A DNA stretch of 64,000 nucleotides. Origin: Flavobacterium enshiense. Lineage in GTDB: Bacteria; Bacteroidota; Bacteroidia; Flavobacteriales; Flavobacteriaceae. The translations under genes and the position numbers were made by a program. Where the stretch lies: assembly GCF_022836875.1 (NCBI RefSeq), contig NZ_CP090376.1:434001-498000 (forward strand). Reading direction: 5' to 3'. The stretch's first letter is position 1. Each line of letters starts with the position of its first letter. Under the pieces are notes generated by a model. It ran no database searches. It had not been told where the DNA came from and saw only the letters and a program-made list of their open reading frames with translations. Shown in pieces: positions 8,201 to 18,481 of the stretch.

Positions 8201-10855
8201 TTAGTTAAGAATGATTTTTTGAGTATAATTGATATTCTCTCCGTTAACTTTAATCAGATATATACCTGACTGAAGGTTTCCAAGTTGAATAGCACCTTCA
8301 ATGCTGAAATTATTAACATCCTGGCTGTAAACTTTTCTTCCGTTTAGGTCGAAAACCTGAATAGATAATTCCCCTGAGTAATCACTGATTGCAATATTCA
8401 CCAAACCTTTTGTTGGGTTAGGATACACACGAATTGATTTTTCGTTTTGGAATTGGTCAACTGCCAGAGTACAGCTCGGTTTAGGTGCCGGTACTGTAAA
8501 ATCTTCAATCTGATCCTGGATCCCGGCAGCTCCTGAGTTAGTTCCTGAATCAGCGTAAAGTCCAACTCCACGTCTAGCAAATGTCTGCCATATCAAACAA
8601 TAATTTTGCCCTCCAGTAGTTGCCTGATCTGCATCAATAAGAGCATCACGACCAGTTACAAACGTTGGTGTACAGCCATCTATTTTAATAGCGTCCAAAA
8701 CCAATCGCATCACTTTGTTATTACCACCCGTACCTGTATAAATATTTGGATCATAACCGTATTTATCGATATAATTCCAAGCTAAATCCCATAAGATAGT
8801 ACACCAAACAGAACCCACCGAGTGAACATCTATTCTATCCTGACTTCCGTCGTTGTACCACATCTCATTAGTATCTCCGTACGTTAACGGATTTACAGAC
8901 ATATTTGGAGAATATCTAAATGGTCTAATACCAGGCCCTGATGGCGGTTGAGCCACAGCGAAAGTAGCAAATCCTCTAGCATCGTTTCTGGTATCTCCTG
9001 GTTTGATTTGCATCATTAACCAATACCAATCTGACCATCCCTCACCCATTTGTTCAGAACCATTCAAACAGTTACCAGACAATCTTGCTGAAATTCCGTG
9101 ACCATATTCGTGAGCAATGATTCCATTATCCAGATCTCCGTCAGAATTAACAAATCCAGGTGCGGGAGCAGACATTGTACCTGTTGTAGTTGCTGTCAAA
9201 GCAGCGATGATTTTTTCTCCATCTTCCTTACTAATACTTACTGCCGGAATTGTAATAGTGCCATCTGCACCACCCATGGAAATATTCCCATCAACATTGT
9301 TAACTATTAATACAGCTATTGCTCCGGCTAGTTGAGCGCGTTTAACCTTTGCAATAAACTCACAGTCACCTCTTCTGATAACCGCAATCTTACCACTTAA
9401 AGCAGCAGCATTAACAGGCGCTGTACAAGCATCTGAAGTGTCAGGCGTACCATCATTATACAATACTAATGTACCGCTTAAACCTGCCGGAGCAATCGGT
9501 AATCCCACATGTCCCGGATTGAAGTTATTGTCAACAATAGCATATGCTCCAGCAGCAGCAGATGGTGCATTAATAGTCAAAGTTGTCGTCGGTGCAACAT
9601 TCCATAAATACATTTGCATTCTTGGCTTCTGACCTTCCGCTGGTGTAGAAAAGTTTGCATTATTTAAGTTTGGTGGTGATGCTTGAGAACCATCCTGTGC
9701 CTCTGCATTAACAGCGTCGTTCCCTGTTCCTCCACGACCATAATTGGCCATTTGGAAATTTTTATTTCTCTCATCAAAACCATACTGATACCATAAGTCG
9801 TGCATGATATTATTCATGTAGAATAAATTCGTAAGAGCCGCAGGCATATAAGTAAAAGCCTCTACCGTAGTTCCAGGATAAGGAAAATCAAAAGTAAGAT
9901 TAGGGAAAGTTCCTGTTCCGGTAGGTTGAGACCCTACTGTGTTAGACCCATAAACATCATCGTATGCATTGACATTGTTTCCCTGAGTCCTAGTAAACTG
10001 GTTTGAGGAGTCGCCAGTACCTCCAATAGTAGTCACAGTACTGTGCCATCCATTAGGCGAAGCGTTGGCAGTCTCAGGATTTGTAACAAGTTGTCTCGAA
10101 GTATGGTTTGGACTTTCAAAATTCCATGGAATAACTCGGTAATTTGTTGTTCCTGGGGTCAATGCAGCTGAACTGTTTTTAAAGAAAGTTTCTGTAAATT
10201 TATTAGAATAATGAGCATGTCCTACATGATTACCACTGAAATTACAAGTCAACACCATGTCATTTTTCTCTAAAAGTTTGCCAGTTAAAGCATCAACTTT
10301 CAAATTCCATAAATGTTGCAAGTCCTGAGAATAAAACTCATAATCCCAAGCTAATTTCAACGTATTTTCATCCGTTTTGAAATAAACCAACTCTGCAGTG
10401 ATTGGGTAGTCTGCAAGCGCCCCATTACTTAATTTGTATTCATACTGCGACTTTTCAAGAATTTGAACAGAAGTTAATTTAGTTTCATTGAGTTGCGGCA
10501 GAATATTTAACAATGCAGCCTGCACCTCAAATACCGGAACAGAAGCATTAACTTTTCTTTTTATGTTAGGAATAAAATCTTCTCCTCCTTTAAAAACCTG
10601 GCCATTTTTAATCAAGAAATTGGAATCCGAATTATAAACCTCGATCCCGTTGCAACGCTGCTTAACGTGATAATTGTTTATTCCCGTCGTTTCGGAACTA
10701 AATTCATTAACTATAACCAAATCAGAAACATCCTCCGTCAGTAATGAAGATTTAGCAGTGTTTTTATTTGCATACGCTTTAATTTTATCCAAAGGATTTT
10801 GAGAAAACCCAAAAAGCGAAGCTAACAAAAACACCCCGATAGTAATTTTTTTCAT
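8201..10855 (-). CDS. Secreted M36 (fungalysin-like) metallopeptidase with PA insert and T9SS sorting domain
   Basis: An 884-residue exported zinc peptidase. A signal peptide (MKKITIGVFLLASLFGFSQN) precedes an FTP-type propeptide of about 200 residues (for example HVKQRCNGIEVYNSDSNFLI). The catalytic domain contains HEYGHGISARLSGN near residue 581, with the downstream Glu in EQMGEGWSDWYWLMM. A protease-associated (PA) domain of about 120 residues, ending near VSISKEDGEKIIAAL, is inserted before the HExxH motif. The last 75 residues (IRVYPNPTKGLVNI to YTQKIILN) are a type A T9SS C-terminal domain, so the enzyme should cross the outer membrane. It has its own promoter and terminator and probably digests external proteins. 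Confidence 0.93.
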   Translation of the reverse strand: MKKITIGVFLLASLFGFSQNPLDKIKAYANKNTAKSSLLTEDVSDLVIVNEFSSETTGINNYHVKQRCNGIEVYNSDSNFLIKNGQVFKGGEDFIPNIKRKVNASVPVFEVQAALLNILPQLNETKLTSVQILEKSQYEYKLSNGALADYPITAELVYFKTDENTLKLAWDYEFYSQDLQHLWNLKVDALTGKLLEKNDMVLTCNFSGNHVGHAHYSNKFTETFFKNSSAALTPGTTNYRVIPWNFESPNHTSRQLVTNPETANASPNGWHSTVTTIGGTGDSSNQFTRTQGNNVNAYDDVYGSNTVGSQPTGTGTFPNLTFDFPYPGTTVEAFTYMPAALTNLFYMNNIMHDLWYQYGFDERNKNFQMANYGRGGTGNDAVNAEAQDGSQASPPNLNNANFSTPAEGQKPRMQMYLWNVAPTTTLTINAPSAAAGAYAIVDNNFNPGHVGLPIAPAGLSGTLVLYNDGTPDTSDACTAPVNAAALSGKIAVIRRGDCEFIAKVKRAQLAGAIAVLIVNNVDGNISMGGADGTITIPAVSISKEDGEKIIAALTATTTGTMSAPAPGFVNSDGDLDNGIIAHEYGHGISARLSGNCLNGSEQMGEGWSDWYWLMMQIKPGDTRNDARGFATFAVAQPPSGPGIRPFRYSPNMSVNPLTYGDTNEMWYNDGSQDRIDVHSVGSVWCTILWDLAWNYIDKYGYDPNIYTGTGGNNKVMRLVLDAIKIDGCTPTFVTGRDALIDADQATTGGQNYCLIWQTFARRGVGLYADSGTNSGAAGIQDQIEDFTVPAPKPSCTLAVDQFQNEKSIRVYPNPTKGLVNIAISDYSGELSIQVFDLNGRKVYSQDVNNFSIEGAIQLGNLQSGIYLIKVNGENINYTQKIILN

Positions 10856-10890
10856 AGCTTTTTAATTAAATTTTTTGTAGTTAAGTTCCA

Positions 10891-10898
10891 CAAAATTA
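10891..10898 (-). promoter_or_regulatory. M36 peptidase promoter -7 element
   Basis: On the minus strand TAATTTTG matches TAnnTTTG, 35 bases upstream of the start codon. Confidence 0.5.
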
Positions 10899-10934
10899 AA
10901 TAATTAATTCCGTATTTTAAAAAAAATAAAATAT

Positions 10935-12278
10935 TTAACTAATTCCCTTGATTATTTTAAATAACTGCAAAGCCTTTCCATCGGTAAGCATCGAAACAAA
11001 ATGGCAAATATGCATCAGTCGTTCATACAAACTCATTTTTTCGGTTACAAATTTTTCAGGTAACAACTTCAGTATCAATTCATCATAATTACTGGACTTC
11101 CCTTCAAATTTATTATTATAGGCCGATGAAAATTTATCCAAAAGTGTATTGATAACCTGATAGCCGACCACTTCTTTTTCAACCACTTCCCTACTTTGGT
11201 AAATATTTTTTATACTGATTTTGATAATATCATTCATCTGTGCTTTAAACTCACTTTTATCGGTTAGAGCATGAGGAAATTTACCTTCCAGTATCAGTTT
11301 TTCATTAGCTATGAAGACTTTCACCGCATCATTTATCAGACTACCGATAGCCAAAGCCCGCAGGTAACTGATTCGGTCTTCTTTGGTGATCAGAGACTTA
11401 TACTTATCAGCATCAATATTATTTTTAACCAGCTTGATAAGATATTCCAAAGCAAACTCTTCCTGTATCAGACCAAGGTTGATTCCGTCTTCGAAATCGA
11501 TTATCGTATAACAGATATCATCGGCCGCTTCCACCAAATAAGCCAAAGGATGCCTTTCAAAACCTACATCATTTCCGGTTTTATTAGAAATCAATCCCAA
11601 TTCGGAAGCTACCTCATTGAAAAACGGCTTGTCCTGTTGAAAGAACCCATATTTTTTATCAGCAATGTTTGCAGTTGGTTTTTTAGGAAGGCTTTCTTTC
11701 GGATATTTCATAAAAGCACCTAAGGTAGCATAGGTCAAACGCAGACTTCCTTCCACACCAGGACGAGAACCTGTCAGAACAGAAAAACCATTAGCATTCC
11801 CTTCAAAATCGATTAAATCCTGCCATTCTTTGTCTGTTAATTTTTCTTTGTATTGTTGCCCAGCTCCGGTTATAAAATATTCGCCAATAGCCTTTTCCCC
11901 GGAATGTCCAAAAGGCGGATTCCCGATATCATGCGCCAACGCAGCTGCCGCCACAATCGCACCGAAATCGTTCATGTGATAACCGTGTACTTCTTTTAAA
12001 TGAGGGTATTTTTCAAGCAGCTGCTTACCAACCAAACGCCCAAGAGAACGCCCAACAACGGAAACTTCCAAACTATGCGTTAATCGGGTATGTACAAAAT
12101 CAGTTTTGGAAAGCGGAATTACCTGCGTTTTATCCTGCAGGCTTCGGAAAGCAGAAGAAAATATGATTCGGTCGTAGTCGACTTCAAATCCCAGACGGGT
12201 ATCATCCTGTTCTTTTCGTAATCGTTTACTCGTATCGCCTTGTCTCCTTAATGACAGTAGCTGTTCCCATTGCATCAT
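10935..12278 (-). CDS. dgt: dNTP triphosphohydrolase (dGTPase)
   Basis: A 447-residue HD-domain enzyme that hydrolyses dGTP (or other dNTPs) to the nucleoside and triphosphate. The N-terminus has RLRKEQDDTRLGFEVDYDRI, followed by FRSLQDKTQVIPL and the metal-binding TRLTHSLEV. The HD pair is in ALAHDIGNPPFGHSGE near residue 117, and a second HD-linked Asp is in YLVEAADDICYTIID. The length fits the long Dgt type. It starts with two Met codons, so the start is 12278 or 12275. It is last in a probable operon behind the GNAT, AAA+ and small-protein genes, with a 57-base gap containing a near-consensus TACATTCG. Confidence 0.9.
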   Translation of the reverse strand: MMQWEQLLSLRRQGDTSKRLRKEQDDTRLGFEVDYDRIIFSSAFRSLQDKTQVIPLSKTDFVHTRLTHSLEVSVVGRSLGRLVGKQLLEKYPHLKEVHGYHMNDFGAIVAAAALAHDIGNPPFGHSGEKAIGEYFITGAGQQYKEKLTDKEWQDLIDFEGNANGFSVLTGSRPGVEGSLRLTYATLGAFMKYPKESLPKKPTANIADKKYGFFQQDKPFFNEVASELGLISNKTGNDVGFERHPLAYLVEAADDICYTIIDFEDGINLGLIQEEFALEYLIKLVKNNIDADKYKSLITKEDRISYLRALAIGSLINDAVKVFIANEKLILEGKFPHALTDKSEFKAQMNDIIKISIKNIYQSREVVEKEVVGYQVINTLLDKFSSAYNNKFEGKSSNYDELILKLLPEKFVTEKMSLYERLMHICHFVSMLTDGKALQLFKIIKGIS

Positions 12279-12335
12279 AACCTAAAGTTTGAAATTTTTA
12301 GCGTTACGAATGTACAAATTGAAAACCGAAATCTC

Positions 12336-12782
12336 TTATAAATCTTTTCGCATGCAAACACTGCTTTCCACGCCAACATATTGACCGTAATTAGGTATTT
12401 GATGGTAGCCAACTTTTTTATACAAAGCAATGGCATTTTCAAGTTTGAAAGAAGTTTCCAGTATACAGGAAGTAAAATGCAATTCTTTCGCCCAGACTTC
12501 CAACTCCTGTAAAACAGCCATAGCCACACCTTTATTTCTATGGTCCGGATGCACAAACATTCGTTTGATTTCACCGGTTTGCAAATCGTACGGTTTGAGC
12601 GCACCACATCCTACCGGAATATTGTTTTCGTAACAAACGATTGCATTTTCGAAGTAAATCTGATTGTATTGTGCGAAGAAATCCTTCTCATCACCATCAA
12701 TATCTATCAGATAAGTATCAAATAATTGGGTAAGGTATTTGAAATCCTGGTTTTCCGAAGTCGTTCGAAGGAGTATCATCAT
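12336..12782 (-). CDS. GNAT family N-acetyltransferase
   Basis: A 148-residue single-domain GNAT protein. The acetyl-CoA-binding motif A is seen as IKRMFVHPDHRNKGVAMAVLQELEVWA (R/Q-x-x-G-x-G/A type) near residue 75. The later NAIALYKKVGYHQIPNYG matches motif B. The substrate cannot be read from the sequence. Its start codon follows directly after the stop of the AAA+ ATPase gene, so the two are translationally linked and in one operon. Confidence 0.85.
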   Translation of the reverse strand: MMILLRTTSENQDFKYLTQLFDTYLIDIDGDEKDFFAQYNQIYFENAIVCYENNIPVGCGALKPYDLQTGEIKRMFVHPDHRNKGVAMAVLQELEVWAKELHFTSCILETSFKLENAIALYKKVGYHQIPNYGQYVGVESSVCMRKDL

Positions 12783-13499
12783 TTATTTATTTGCCTGTTT
12801 GTGGATCTCCGCCTGAATAATATTGTTTTTTACCGATTTGAAAACCTGGCTCTTAGCTTCGGCAAAGGAAACATCGTAAATACGGTCCAACTGCTGAAAT
12901 TGAACCGGATATTTCGACAATAATGTATCATAATAGTTATCCAACACCTCGTTTGAAGGAGATGTGAATTCAAGTTTCAGTTCAAAACGACGTACAAGCG
13001 CATCATCGATCATTTGAATCTGATTGGTTGCTGCAATCAGGATCGATTTCTTAGGGAAATTATCAATCAACTGCAGAATTGCGTTTACAACACGTTTCAT
13101 TTCGCTGCTGTCCTTATTGTCGTAATCTCGGATCTGACCCAACGAATCAAATTCATCGAAAAACAACACGGCGCTTTCGTAATTGACCTCCTTAAACAAT
13201 CCTTCGACGTTTTTAGCGGTTTCCCCCAATTTAGAAGAAACAATACTGGCCAGATTGACAATAATCAATTTCTTATCCAACTGTTTCGCAATAGCTTTAG
13301 CCGTCATGGTTTTCCCGCAGCCGGTTTTGCCGTACAAAAGCATTTTATTTACGACCGGCAAATCGTACTTTTCCAGCACTTCACGGAATTGGTATTCTTT
13401 CAGGAACTGACCGATCTGTTCGGACACTGCTTCGTTAAAAACCACATCTTCCAGCTTAACATTGCTTCGGTCTATGAAATATAAATTACTCAATGGCAA
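12783..13499 (-). CDS. AAA+ ATPase (single domain, FtsH/spastin-like core)
   Basis: A 238-residue protein consisting of little more than one AAA+ module. Walker A is LLYGKTGCGKTMTAKAIA near residue 55, Walker B is AVLFFDEFDSLG near residue 110, sensor 1 is LIAATNQ near residue 155, and the arginine finger candidates are in DDALVRRFEL near residue 168. A short N-terminus (DRSNVKLEDVVFNEAV) replaces the usual partner or protease domain. It likely remodels or unfolds a protein, possibly with an unlinked partner. It lies 18 bases after the small protein gene at 13518-13754 and abuts the GNAT gene. Stand-alone AAA+ proteins of this kind occur widely in bacteria without assigned function. Confidence 0.85.
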   Translation of the reverse strand: MPLSNLYFIDRSNVKLEDVVFNEAVSEQIGQFLKEYQFREVLEKYDLPVVNKMLLYGKTGCGKTMTAKAIAKQLDKKLIIVNLASIVSSKLGETAKNVEGLFKEVNYESAVLFFDEFDSLGQIRDYDNKDSSEMKRVVNAILQLIDNFPKKSILIAATNQIQMIDDALVRRFELKLEFTSPSNEVLDNYYDTLLSKYPVQFQQLDRIYDVSFAEAKSQVFKSVKNNIIQAEIHKQANK

Positions 13500-13517
13500 A
13501 AGTTTTAATAATAAATC

Positions 13518-13754
13518 TTATTCTTTTTGGTTGGACAGGAAGAAATTTCGCGATTTCTTTGGGTATTGATCATAACTTTTATCACTCGGATTTTCTATTA
13601 CCGATTTGATATTGATTTCATCACCCAGTTTAAAGTTAGCTACGGTATACTGATAATCCAATAAATATTCCCCGCAGAAATAATTCCCGTCAGCATCTTG
13701 TTCAATGATTCCAGTGTAAACACCTTTTTTCTTGTCTTTTGTCATGATTGTCAT
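13518..13754 (-). CDS. Small hypothetical protein
   Basis: A 78-residue protein of unknown function, or 75 residues if the second Met at 13745 is used (MTKDKKKGVYTGIIEQ). It is charged, with no signal peptide or membrane segment. It contains a predicted short beta-rich segment (YTGIIEQDADGNYFCGEYLLDYQY) and a disordered Ser/Lys-rich tail. It is the first gene of the operon with the AAA+ ATPase, GNAT and possibly dgt, and has a good promoter 12 bases upstream. It might be a partner or substrate adaptor of the ATPase, but nothing in the sequence proves this. Confidence 0.7.
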   Translation of the reverse strand: MTIMTKDKKKGVYTGIIEQDADGNYFCGEYLLDYQYTVANFKLGDEINIKSVIENPSDKSYDQYPKKSRNFFLSNQKE

Positions 13755-13765
13755 TTTTAGAATTA

Positions 13766-13773
13766 CAAAGGTA
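13766..13773 (-). promoter_or_regulatory. Promoter -7 element of the small protein/AAA+ operon
   Basis: On the minus strand TACCTTTG matches TAnnTTTG, 12 bases before the ATG at 13754 and 21 before the alternative start. Confidence 0.5.
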
Positions 13774-13798
13774 CGAAGAGTGCGTCGATTTGCCGTAA

Positions 13799-13831
13799 AA
13801 TAAAAAACAGCCGTCTTAATGACAGCTGTTT
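13799..13831 (-). terminator. Terminator of the T9SS surface-protein gene
   Basis: AAACAGCCGTC and GACAGCTGTTT pair with a 5-base loop and one wobble. On the minus strand it is followed by a T-rich tract. Its left arm and flank (GTAAAATAAAAA-ACAGCCGTC) are nearly the same as those of the nrdA terminator. Confidence 0.8.
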
Positions 13832-13943
13832 GCTTATATTTTTAAAATTATTGAAGAACTGCACTAAAATAATTTTGCACTTTAATTTACTATTTCAGAT
13901 AAATAGTTATCTCCTGCATCATAACTATGACTGATAAAGATTA

Positions 13944-14849
13944 CTAGCGCTTAATAATCTTTTGAGAAACAAATCCTTTGTCGGTTTTCAAACCTACAAT
14001 ATAGTTTCCTGCTGGAAATTGCGAAATATCAATCTTGCCGTCATTTAACACCAACTCTGATCGTTTGCCTTCAACATCATAAATATACACGTTCAAAATC
14101 TTATCTGAAGTTTCAACCATCACATAATCGGTGGCAGGATTTGGATACAATTGTAAACCCTCCTGTCCCTGCAATGACACCTCGGTTCCTAAAGTAGAGG
14201 ACGGAACGGCTTTCACCACCACATTATCATAATTAAATCGAATAGGATAGGCGGGGTAACCCAAATACCCAACCCAATATCGGGTATAATTATTCGCCTG
14301 AGTAAAATCAGGAAACACCTTATAAAACCCAGGACCTTTAAAAATAGCCTCTCTAGTAACCGTGTTATACGAAAACATCAACCTTAACCATACATTTTTC
14401 GGCAATACAACACTTGTATTGCCATCCCCCAATTCCCGTTCCTGACTCAGATTATTAGCAGCGTAAACAACCTTTGAATTATACCGCATCATGACTCCAA
14501 TCGTTTGCGTCTGATCAGCTAGAAGAGCTAATCCTCCCCTTGCGGTGAAATCAGAGTCAGGACCTGTAAAGTAATCAAATTCCACCTCTAAAACATTATT
14601 TCCAGAGTTTCGTAAAGGCCACTGCTCTAAATTTATATAAAGAATGCAATCAGGACGAATACTTAATCTTTTCCCTGTTCCATCCTGAATTACTTCAAAA
14701 GCATCATAAGGCGACCCATAAGCAATAGATGTAGCTTGGTCAGCAAAATCTCCAGCTGTATAAGATTCAAAATTTTCATTATACAATACTTGGGAATAAA
14801 CGTTGTAAGTTACCGACAAAATAAGAACCAAAGTAAATAGTGTTTTCAT
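13944..14849 (-). CDS. Secreted surface protein with T9SS sorting domain
   Basis: A 301-residue exported protein. A signal peptide (MKTLFTLVLILSVTYNVYSQ) is followed by NENFESYTAGDFADQATS and a beta-rich region of about 180 residues. This resembles the concanavalin/LamG-like jelly-roll modules often found after 'ENFESY' in Bacteroidota extracellular proteins. The last 75 residues (LQLYPNPATDYVMVET to VSQKIIKR) are a type A T9SS C-terminal domain, so it should end up on the cell surface or outside. Ligand and role are unknown. A near-consensus TAACTTTA lies upstream and a terminator follows. Confidence 0.85.
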   Translation of the reverse strand: MKTLFTLVLILSVTYNVYSQVLYNENFESYTAGDFADQATSIAYGSPYDAFEVIQDGTGKRLSIRPDCILYINLEQWPLRNSGNNVLEVEFDYFTGPDSDFTARGGLALLADQTQTIGVMMRYNSKVVYAANNLSQERELGDGNTSVVLPKNVWLRLMFSYNTVTREAIFKGPGFYKVFPDFTQANNYTRYWVGYLGYPAYPIRFNYDNVVVKAVPSSTLGTEVSLQGQEGLQLYPNPATDYVMVETSDKILNVYIYDVEGKRSELVLNDGKIDISQFPAGNYIVGLKTDKGFVSQKIIKR

Positions 14850-14970
14850 ACCTTCATCTTTTTTAATTATCTATTTTATTGACAATCATAAAGTTACGAA
14901 AATTTTTCAAATGATTCTAAAGAAGGAAATTACCACAAAAAATGAAAAACACTTCAAAAGCTTGCGGTAA

Positions 14971-15000
14971 AATAAAAACAGCCGTCAAATGACGGCTGCT
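14971..15000 (-). terminator. Terminator of nrdBA
   Basis: CAGCCGTC (14979-14986) and GACGGCTG (14991-14998) form a perfect stem with a 4-base loop. On the minus strand a T-rich tract follows. It lies 32 bases after the nrdA stop. Confidence 0.85.
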
Positions 15001-15031
15001 TTCTATTCAAATTACAAATCAAATCCTGTTA

Positions 15032-17434
15032 TTATGAACCACACATTTCGCAATCTTCAGGTCCTGCAGTTTTAGAACGTTCCAGCATCGCTCTGAATTC
15101 ATCTTCAGACATCGGTGCGCTTTCGTTGGCTACTTCAGCCGGCACAGGTACTGTTTCTGATTTTTTATCGTTGCTCAATGTGAACTTGATCGCATCTACT
15201 GCAGATTTAGTTCTCAAATAGTACATTCCCGTTTTCAAACCAGACTGCCAAGCGTAAAAGTGCATTGATGTCAGTTTAGAAAACGTAGCCCCTTCCATGA
15301 ACAGGTTCAATGATTGTGACTGGTCAATGAAATAACCACGCTGACGAGACATGTCGATAATATCTTTCATACTCATTTCCCAAACCGTTTTGTACAATTC
15401 CTTGATATCCTGCGGAATTCCGTTGATATCCTGAATCGAACCGTTGGCACGCATGATTTCCTGTTTCAGCGTCTCATTCCACAATCCTAAGCTCACTAAA
15501 TCATGCAACAAATGCTTGTTTACAACGATAAACTCGCCAGACAATACACGACGTGTATAAATATTGGAAGTATACGGTTCAAACGCTTCGTTGTTTCCAA
15601 GGATTTGTGACGTAGAAGCTGTTGGCATCGGAGCCATCAACAACGAGTTGCGAACACCGTGCTCCATTACTTCTTTACGAAGTGAAGTCCAGTCCCAACG
15701 ACCGCTTAAGTCACCGTCGTTTAATCCCCAAAGATTATATTGGAATTCACCCTGAGAAATAGGCGATCCTGCAAATGTTGAGTATGGACCTTCTTCTTTA
15801 GCCATTTCCATCGAAGTAGTAACCGCTGCGAAATAAATGGTTTCGAAAATTTCCTGGTTTAATTTTTTAGCTTCATCCGAGGTAAACGGCATTCTCATCA
15901 AAATGAATGCATCCGCCAAACCTTGCACGCCCAATCCTACAGGACGGTGACGCAGATTCGAATTTTCAGCTTCCTGCACCGGATAATAATTTCTGTCGAT
16001 CACCTTGTTCAGGTTGCGTGTAACACGTTTGGTTACATCATACAACAACTCATGATTGAACTGTCCGTTTTCCACGAACATTGGCAATGAAATCGATGCC
16101 AAGTTACATACTGCAATTTCATCAGCAGACGTATATTCTAAAATCTCCGTACATAAATTTGATGAACGGATAGTTCCTAAATTTTTCTGGTTTGATTTAC
16201 GGTTCGCCGCATCTTTATAAAGCATGTATGGCGTTCCTGTCTCAATTTGCGATTCAAGGATTTTCTCCCAAAGCTCACGGGCTTTGATAGTTTTTCTTCC
16301 TTTTCCGGCTTGTTCATATTTAATGTACATCGCATCGAACTCATCGCCGTATACATCATACAATCCCGGACATTCGTTCGGACACATTAACGTCCAATGT
16401 GCATCATCCTGCACACGTTTCATGAACAAATCGTTCATCCACATGGCGAAGAACAAATCACGCGCTCGCATTTCTTCTTTTCCGTGGTTTTTCTTCAAAT
16501 CCAGGAAATCGAAAATATCGGCATGCCAAGGTTCGATGTAAATCGCAAAACTTCCTTTACGTTTTCCTCCACCCTGATCTACATAACGAGCCGTATCGTT
16601 GAATACGCGCAACATCGGTACGATACCGTTTGAAGTTCCGTTAGTTCCGCGGATATAAGAACCTGTCGCTCTTACATTATGGATAGACAAACCGATTCCT
16701 CCCGCTGATTGCGAGATTTTAGCTGTTTGTTTTAATGTATCATAAATTCCGTCGATACTGTCATCCTGCATAGTCAACAGGAAACAAGACGACATTTGCG
16801 GTTTTGGTGTTCCGGCATTGAAAAGCGTTGGCGTTGCATGCGTGAAGAATTTCTTCGACATCAACTCATACGTTTCAATCGCAGCAGGAATATCATTTAA
16901 GTGGATTCCAACAGACACACGCATTAACATGTGCTGCGGACGCTCAACAATCTTTCCGTTTATGCGTAATAAATACGAGCGCTCTAAGGTTTTAAATCCG
17001 AAATAATCGTAGTTGAAATCACGATTATAGATAATTGTAGAATCAAGGATTTCCGCATTAGCCATAATAGCTTCATATACTTCATCAGACAACAAAGGCG
17101 AATCCTGCCCTGTTCTCGGATTCACGTAATGATACATATCGGACATCGTTTCCGAGAACGATTTTTTCGTGTTTTTATGCAAGTTGGAAACAGCAATACG
17201 CGCTGCCAATTGCGCATAATCCGGATGAGTTACCGTCATGGAAGCCGCAGTTTCAGCCGCTAGATTATCCAATTCGGAAGTGGTTACTCCGTCGTACAAA
17301 CCTTCAATAACGCGCATAGCCACTTTTACCGGATCAACCAAATCATTTAATCCATAACATAGGATTCTAACTCGGTCCGTAATCTTATCGAACATTACCA
17401 GTTCTCTTCTTCCGTCTCTTTTTACTACATACAT
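15032..17434 (-). CDS. nrdA: Ribonucleoside-diphosphate reductase, alpha subunit (class Ia)
   Basis: An 800-residue catalytic subunit that reduces NDPs to dNDPs. An N-terminal ATP-cone ([19 protein letters not shown]) gives the usual dATP/ATP activity control. The active-site cysteine pair is visible in [11 protein letters not shown] and [13 protein letters not shown]. The radical-site Cys with its Asn and Glu is in [11 protein letters not shown]. The C-terminal redox pair is CEMCGS, the last residues of the protein. It is downstream of nrdB with a 69-base gap, in one operon that ends in a terminator. The order nrdB-nrdA is the reverse of E. coli. Confidence 0.97.
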   Translation of the reverse strand: MYVVKRDGRRELVMFDKITDRVRILCYGLNDLVDPVKVAMRVIEGLYDGVTTSELDNLAAETAASMTVTHPDYAQLAARIAVSNLHKNTKKSFSETMSDMYHYVNPRTGQDSPLLSDEVYEAIMANAEILDSTIIYNRDFNYDYFGFKTLERSYLLRINGKIVERPQHMLMRVSVGIHLNDIPAAIETYELMSKKFFTHATPTLFNAGTPKPQMSSCFLLTMQDDSIDGIYDTLKQTAKISQSAGGIGLSIHNVRATGSYIRGTNGTSNGIVPMLRVFNDTARYVDQGGGKRKGSFAIYIEPWHADIFDFLDLKKNHGKEEMRARDLFFAMWMNDLFMKRVQDDAHWTLMCPNECPGLYDVYGDEFDAMYIKYEQAGKGRKTIKARELWEKILESQIETGTPYMLYKDAANRKSNQKNLGTIRSSNLCTEILEYTSADEIAVCNLASISLPMFVENGQFNHELLYDVTKRVTRNLNKVIDRNYYPVQEAENSNLRHRPVGLGVQGLADAFILMRMPFTSDEAKKLNQEIFETIYFAAVTTSMEMAKEEGPYSTFAGSPISQGEFQYNLWGLNDGDLSGRWDWTSLRKEVMEHGVRNSLLMAPMPTASTSQILGNNEAFEPYTSNIYTRRVLSGEFIVVNKHLLHDLVSLGLWNETLKQEIMRANGSIQDINGIPQDIKELYKTVWEMSMKDIIDMSRQRGYFIDQSQSLNLFMEGATFSKLTSMHFYAWQSGLKTGMYYLRTKSAVDAIKFTLSNDKKSETVPVPAEVANESAPMSEDEFRAMLERSKTAGPEDCEMCGS

Positions 17435-17503
17435 AGGGTTACTGTTTTGAAGGTTATCTATTTATAATGGCGCTTGGCCGTGAATTGTCTATTTTTTATT
17501 TCA

Positions 17504-18481
17504 TTAAAAATCAGCGTCGAAGCTAATTTTTTGCGAATCAGTGTCTTTGTTCAACACTCCTGCTTTTTGGTATTCTGACACTCGTTTTTCGAAGAAATTG
17601 GTTTTCCCTTGAAGCGAAATCATATCCATGAAATCAAACGGATTGGCTGAGTTGTACACTTTCGCACAACCTAACTCCACCAATAATCGGTCGGCCACAA
17701 ACTCTAGATATTGTGTCATTAGCACTGAGTTCATTCCGATCAAACTTACCGGCAATGATTCAGTGATAAACTCTCTCTCGATATTCAACGCATCGGTGAT
17801 AATCTCGGTAATTCTTGATTTAGAAACCTTATTTACCAAGTGATGGTTATGCAAGTGCACCGCGAAATCACAATGAACTCCTTCATCACGGGAAATCAAC
17901 TCGTTGGAAAACGTTAAGCCCGGCATCAATCCGCGTTTTTTCAACCAGAAAATAGAACAGAATGCTCCGGAAAAGAAGATACCTTCCACCGCCGCGAAAG
18001 CGATCAATCTTTCGGCGAACGAATCCGACTCAATCCATTTTAATGCCCATTCGGCTTTTTTCTTGATTGCCGGAAACACATCGATAGCATGGAACAACTG
18101 GTCTTTTTCCTCTTCATTTTTCACATAGGTATCAATCAACAATGAATAAGTCTCACTGTGAATGTTTTCCATCATGATTTGGAAACCATAGAAAAATTTA
18201 GCTTCCGGGTACTGCACTTCATTTACGAAATTCTCCGCTAAATTCTCGTTTACGATTCCGTCTGAAGCAGCAAAGAACGCCAGGATATGCTTGATGAAAT
18301 ACTTTTCTTCATCATTCAGCTTAGTGTTCCAGTCGGTTAAATCCTGATGCAAGTCAATTTCTTCCGCAGTCCAGAAACTGGCTTGCGATTTCTTGTACCA
18401 TTCCCAGATATCATGATGTTTGATAGGGAAAATCACGAAACGATCTTTGTTTTCTTGCAATATAGGTTCGACTACTGACAT
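17504..18481 (-). CDS. nrdB: Ribonucleoside-diphosphate reductase, beta subunit
   Basis: A 325-residue diiron subunit that holds the tyrosyl radical for NrdA. Metal ligands and the radical site are in [18 protein letters not shown], where E, H and Y have the E115/H118/Y122 spacing of the E. coli protein. Later ligands are in [14 protein letters not shown] and [14 protein letters not shown]. The presence of the tyrosine argues for class Ia and not the tyrosine-less Ic type. The 269 bases upstream (18482-18750) are AT-rich and should carry the nrd promoter. I could not identify a convincing pair of NrdR boxes there. Confidence 0.96.
   Translation of the reverse strand: MSVVEPILQENKDRFVIFPIKHHDIWEWYKKSQASFWTAEEIDLHQDLTDWNTKLNDEEKYFIKHILAFFAASDGIVNENLAENFVNEVQYPEAKFFYGFQIMMENIHSETYSLLIDTYVKNEEEKDQLFHAIDVFPAIKKKAEWALKWIESDSFAERLIAFAAVEGIFFSGAFCSIFWLKKRGLMPGLTFSNELISRDEGVHCDFAVHLHNHHLVNKVSKSRITEIITDALNIEREFITESLPVSLIGMNSVLMTQYLEFVADRLLVELGCAKVYNSANPFDFMDMISLQGKTNFFEKRVSEYQKAGVLNKDTDSQKISFDADF

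Noticed and set aside
11271-11723. 150-residue plus-strand frame
   Set aside because: It is antisense to dgt, has no promoter or known motif, and dgt is intact and conserved.
12275-12607. 110-residue minus-strand frame overlapping the GNAT gene
   Set aside because: It is another frame of the same strand without family motifs. The GNAT frame carries the acetyl-CoA motif.
13014-13484. 156-residue plus-strand frame
   Set aside because: It is antisense to the AAA+ ATPase with its Walker motifs, so it is a shadow.
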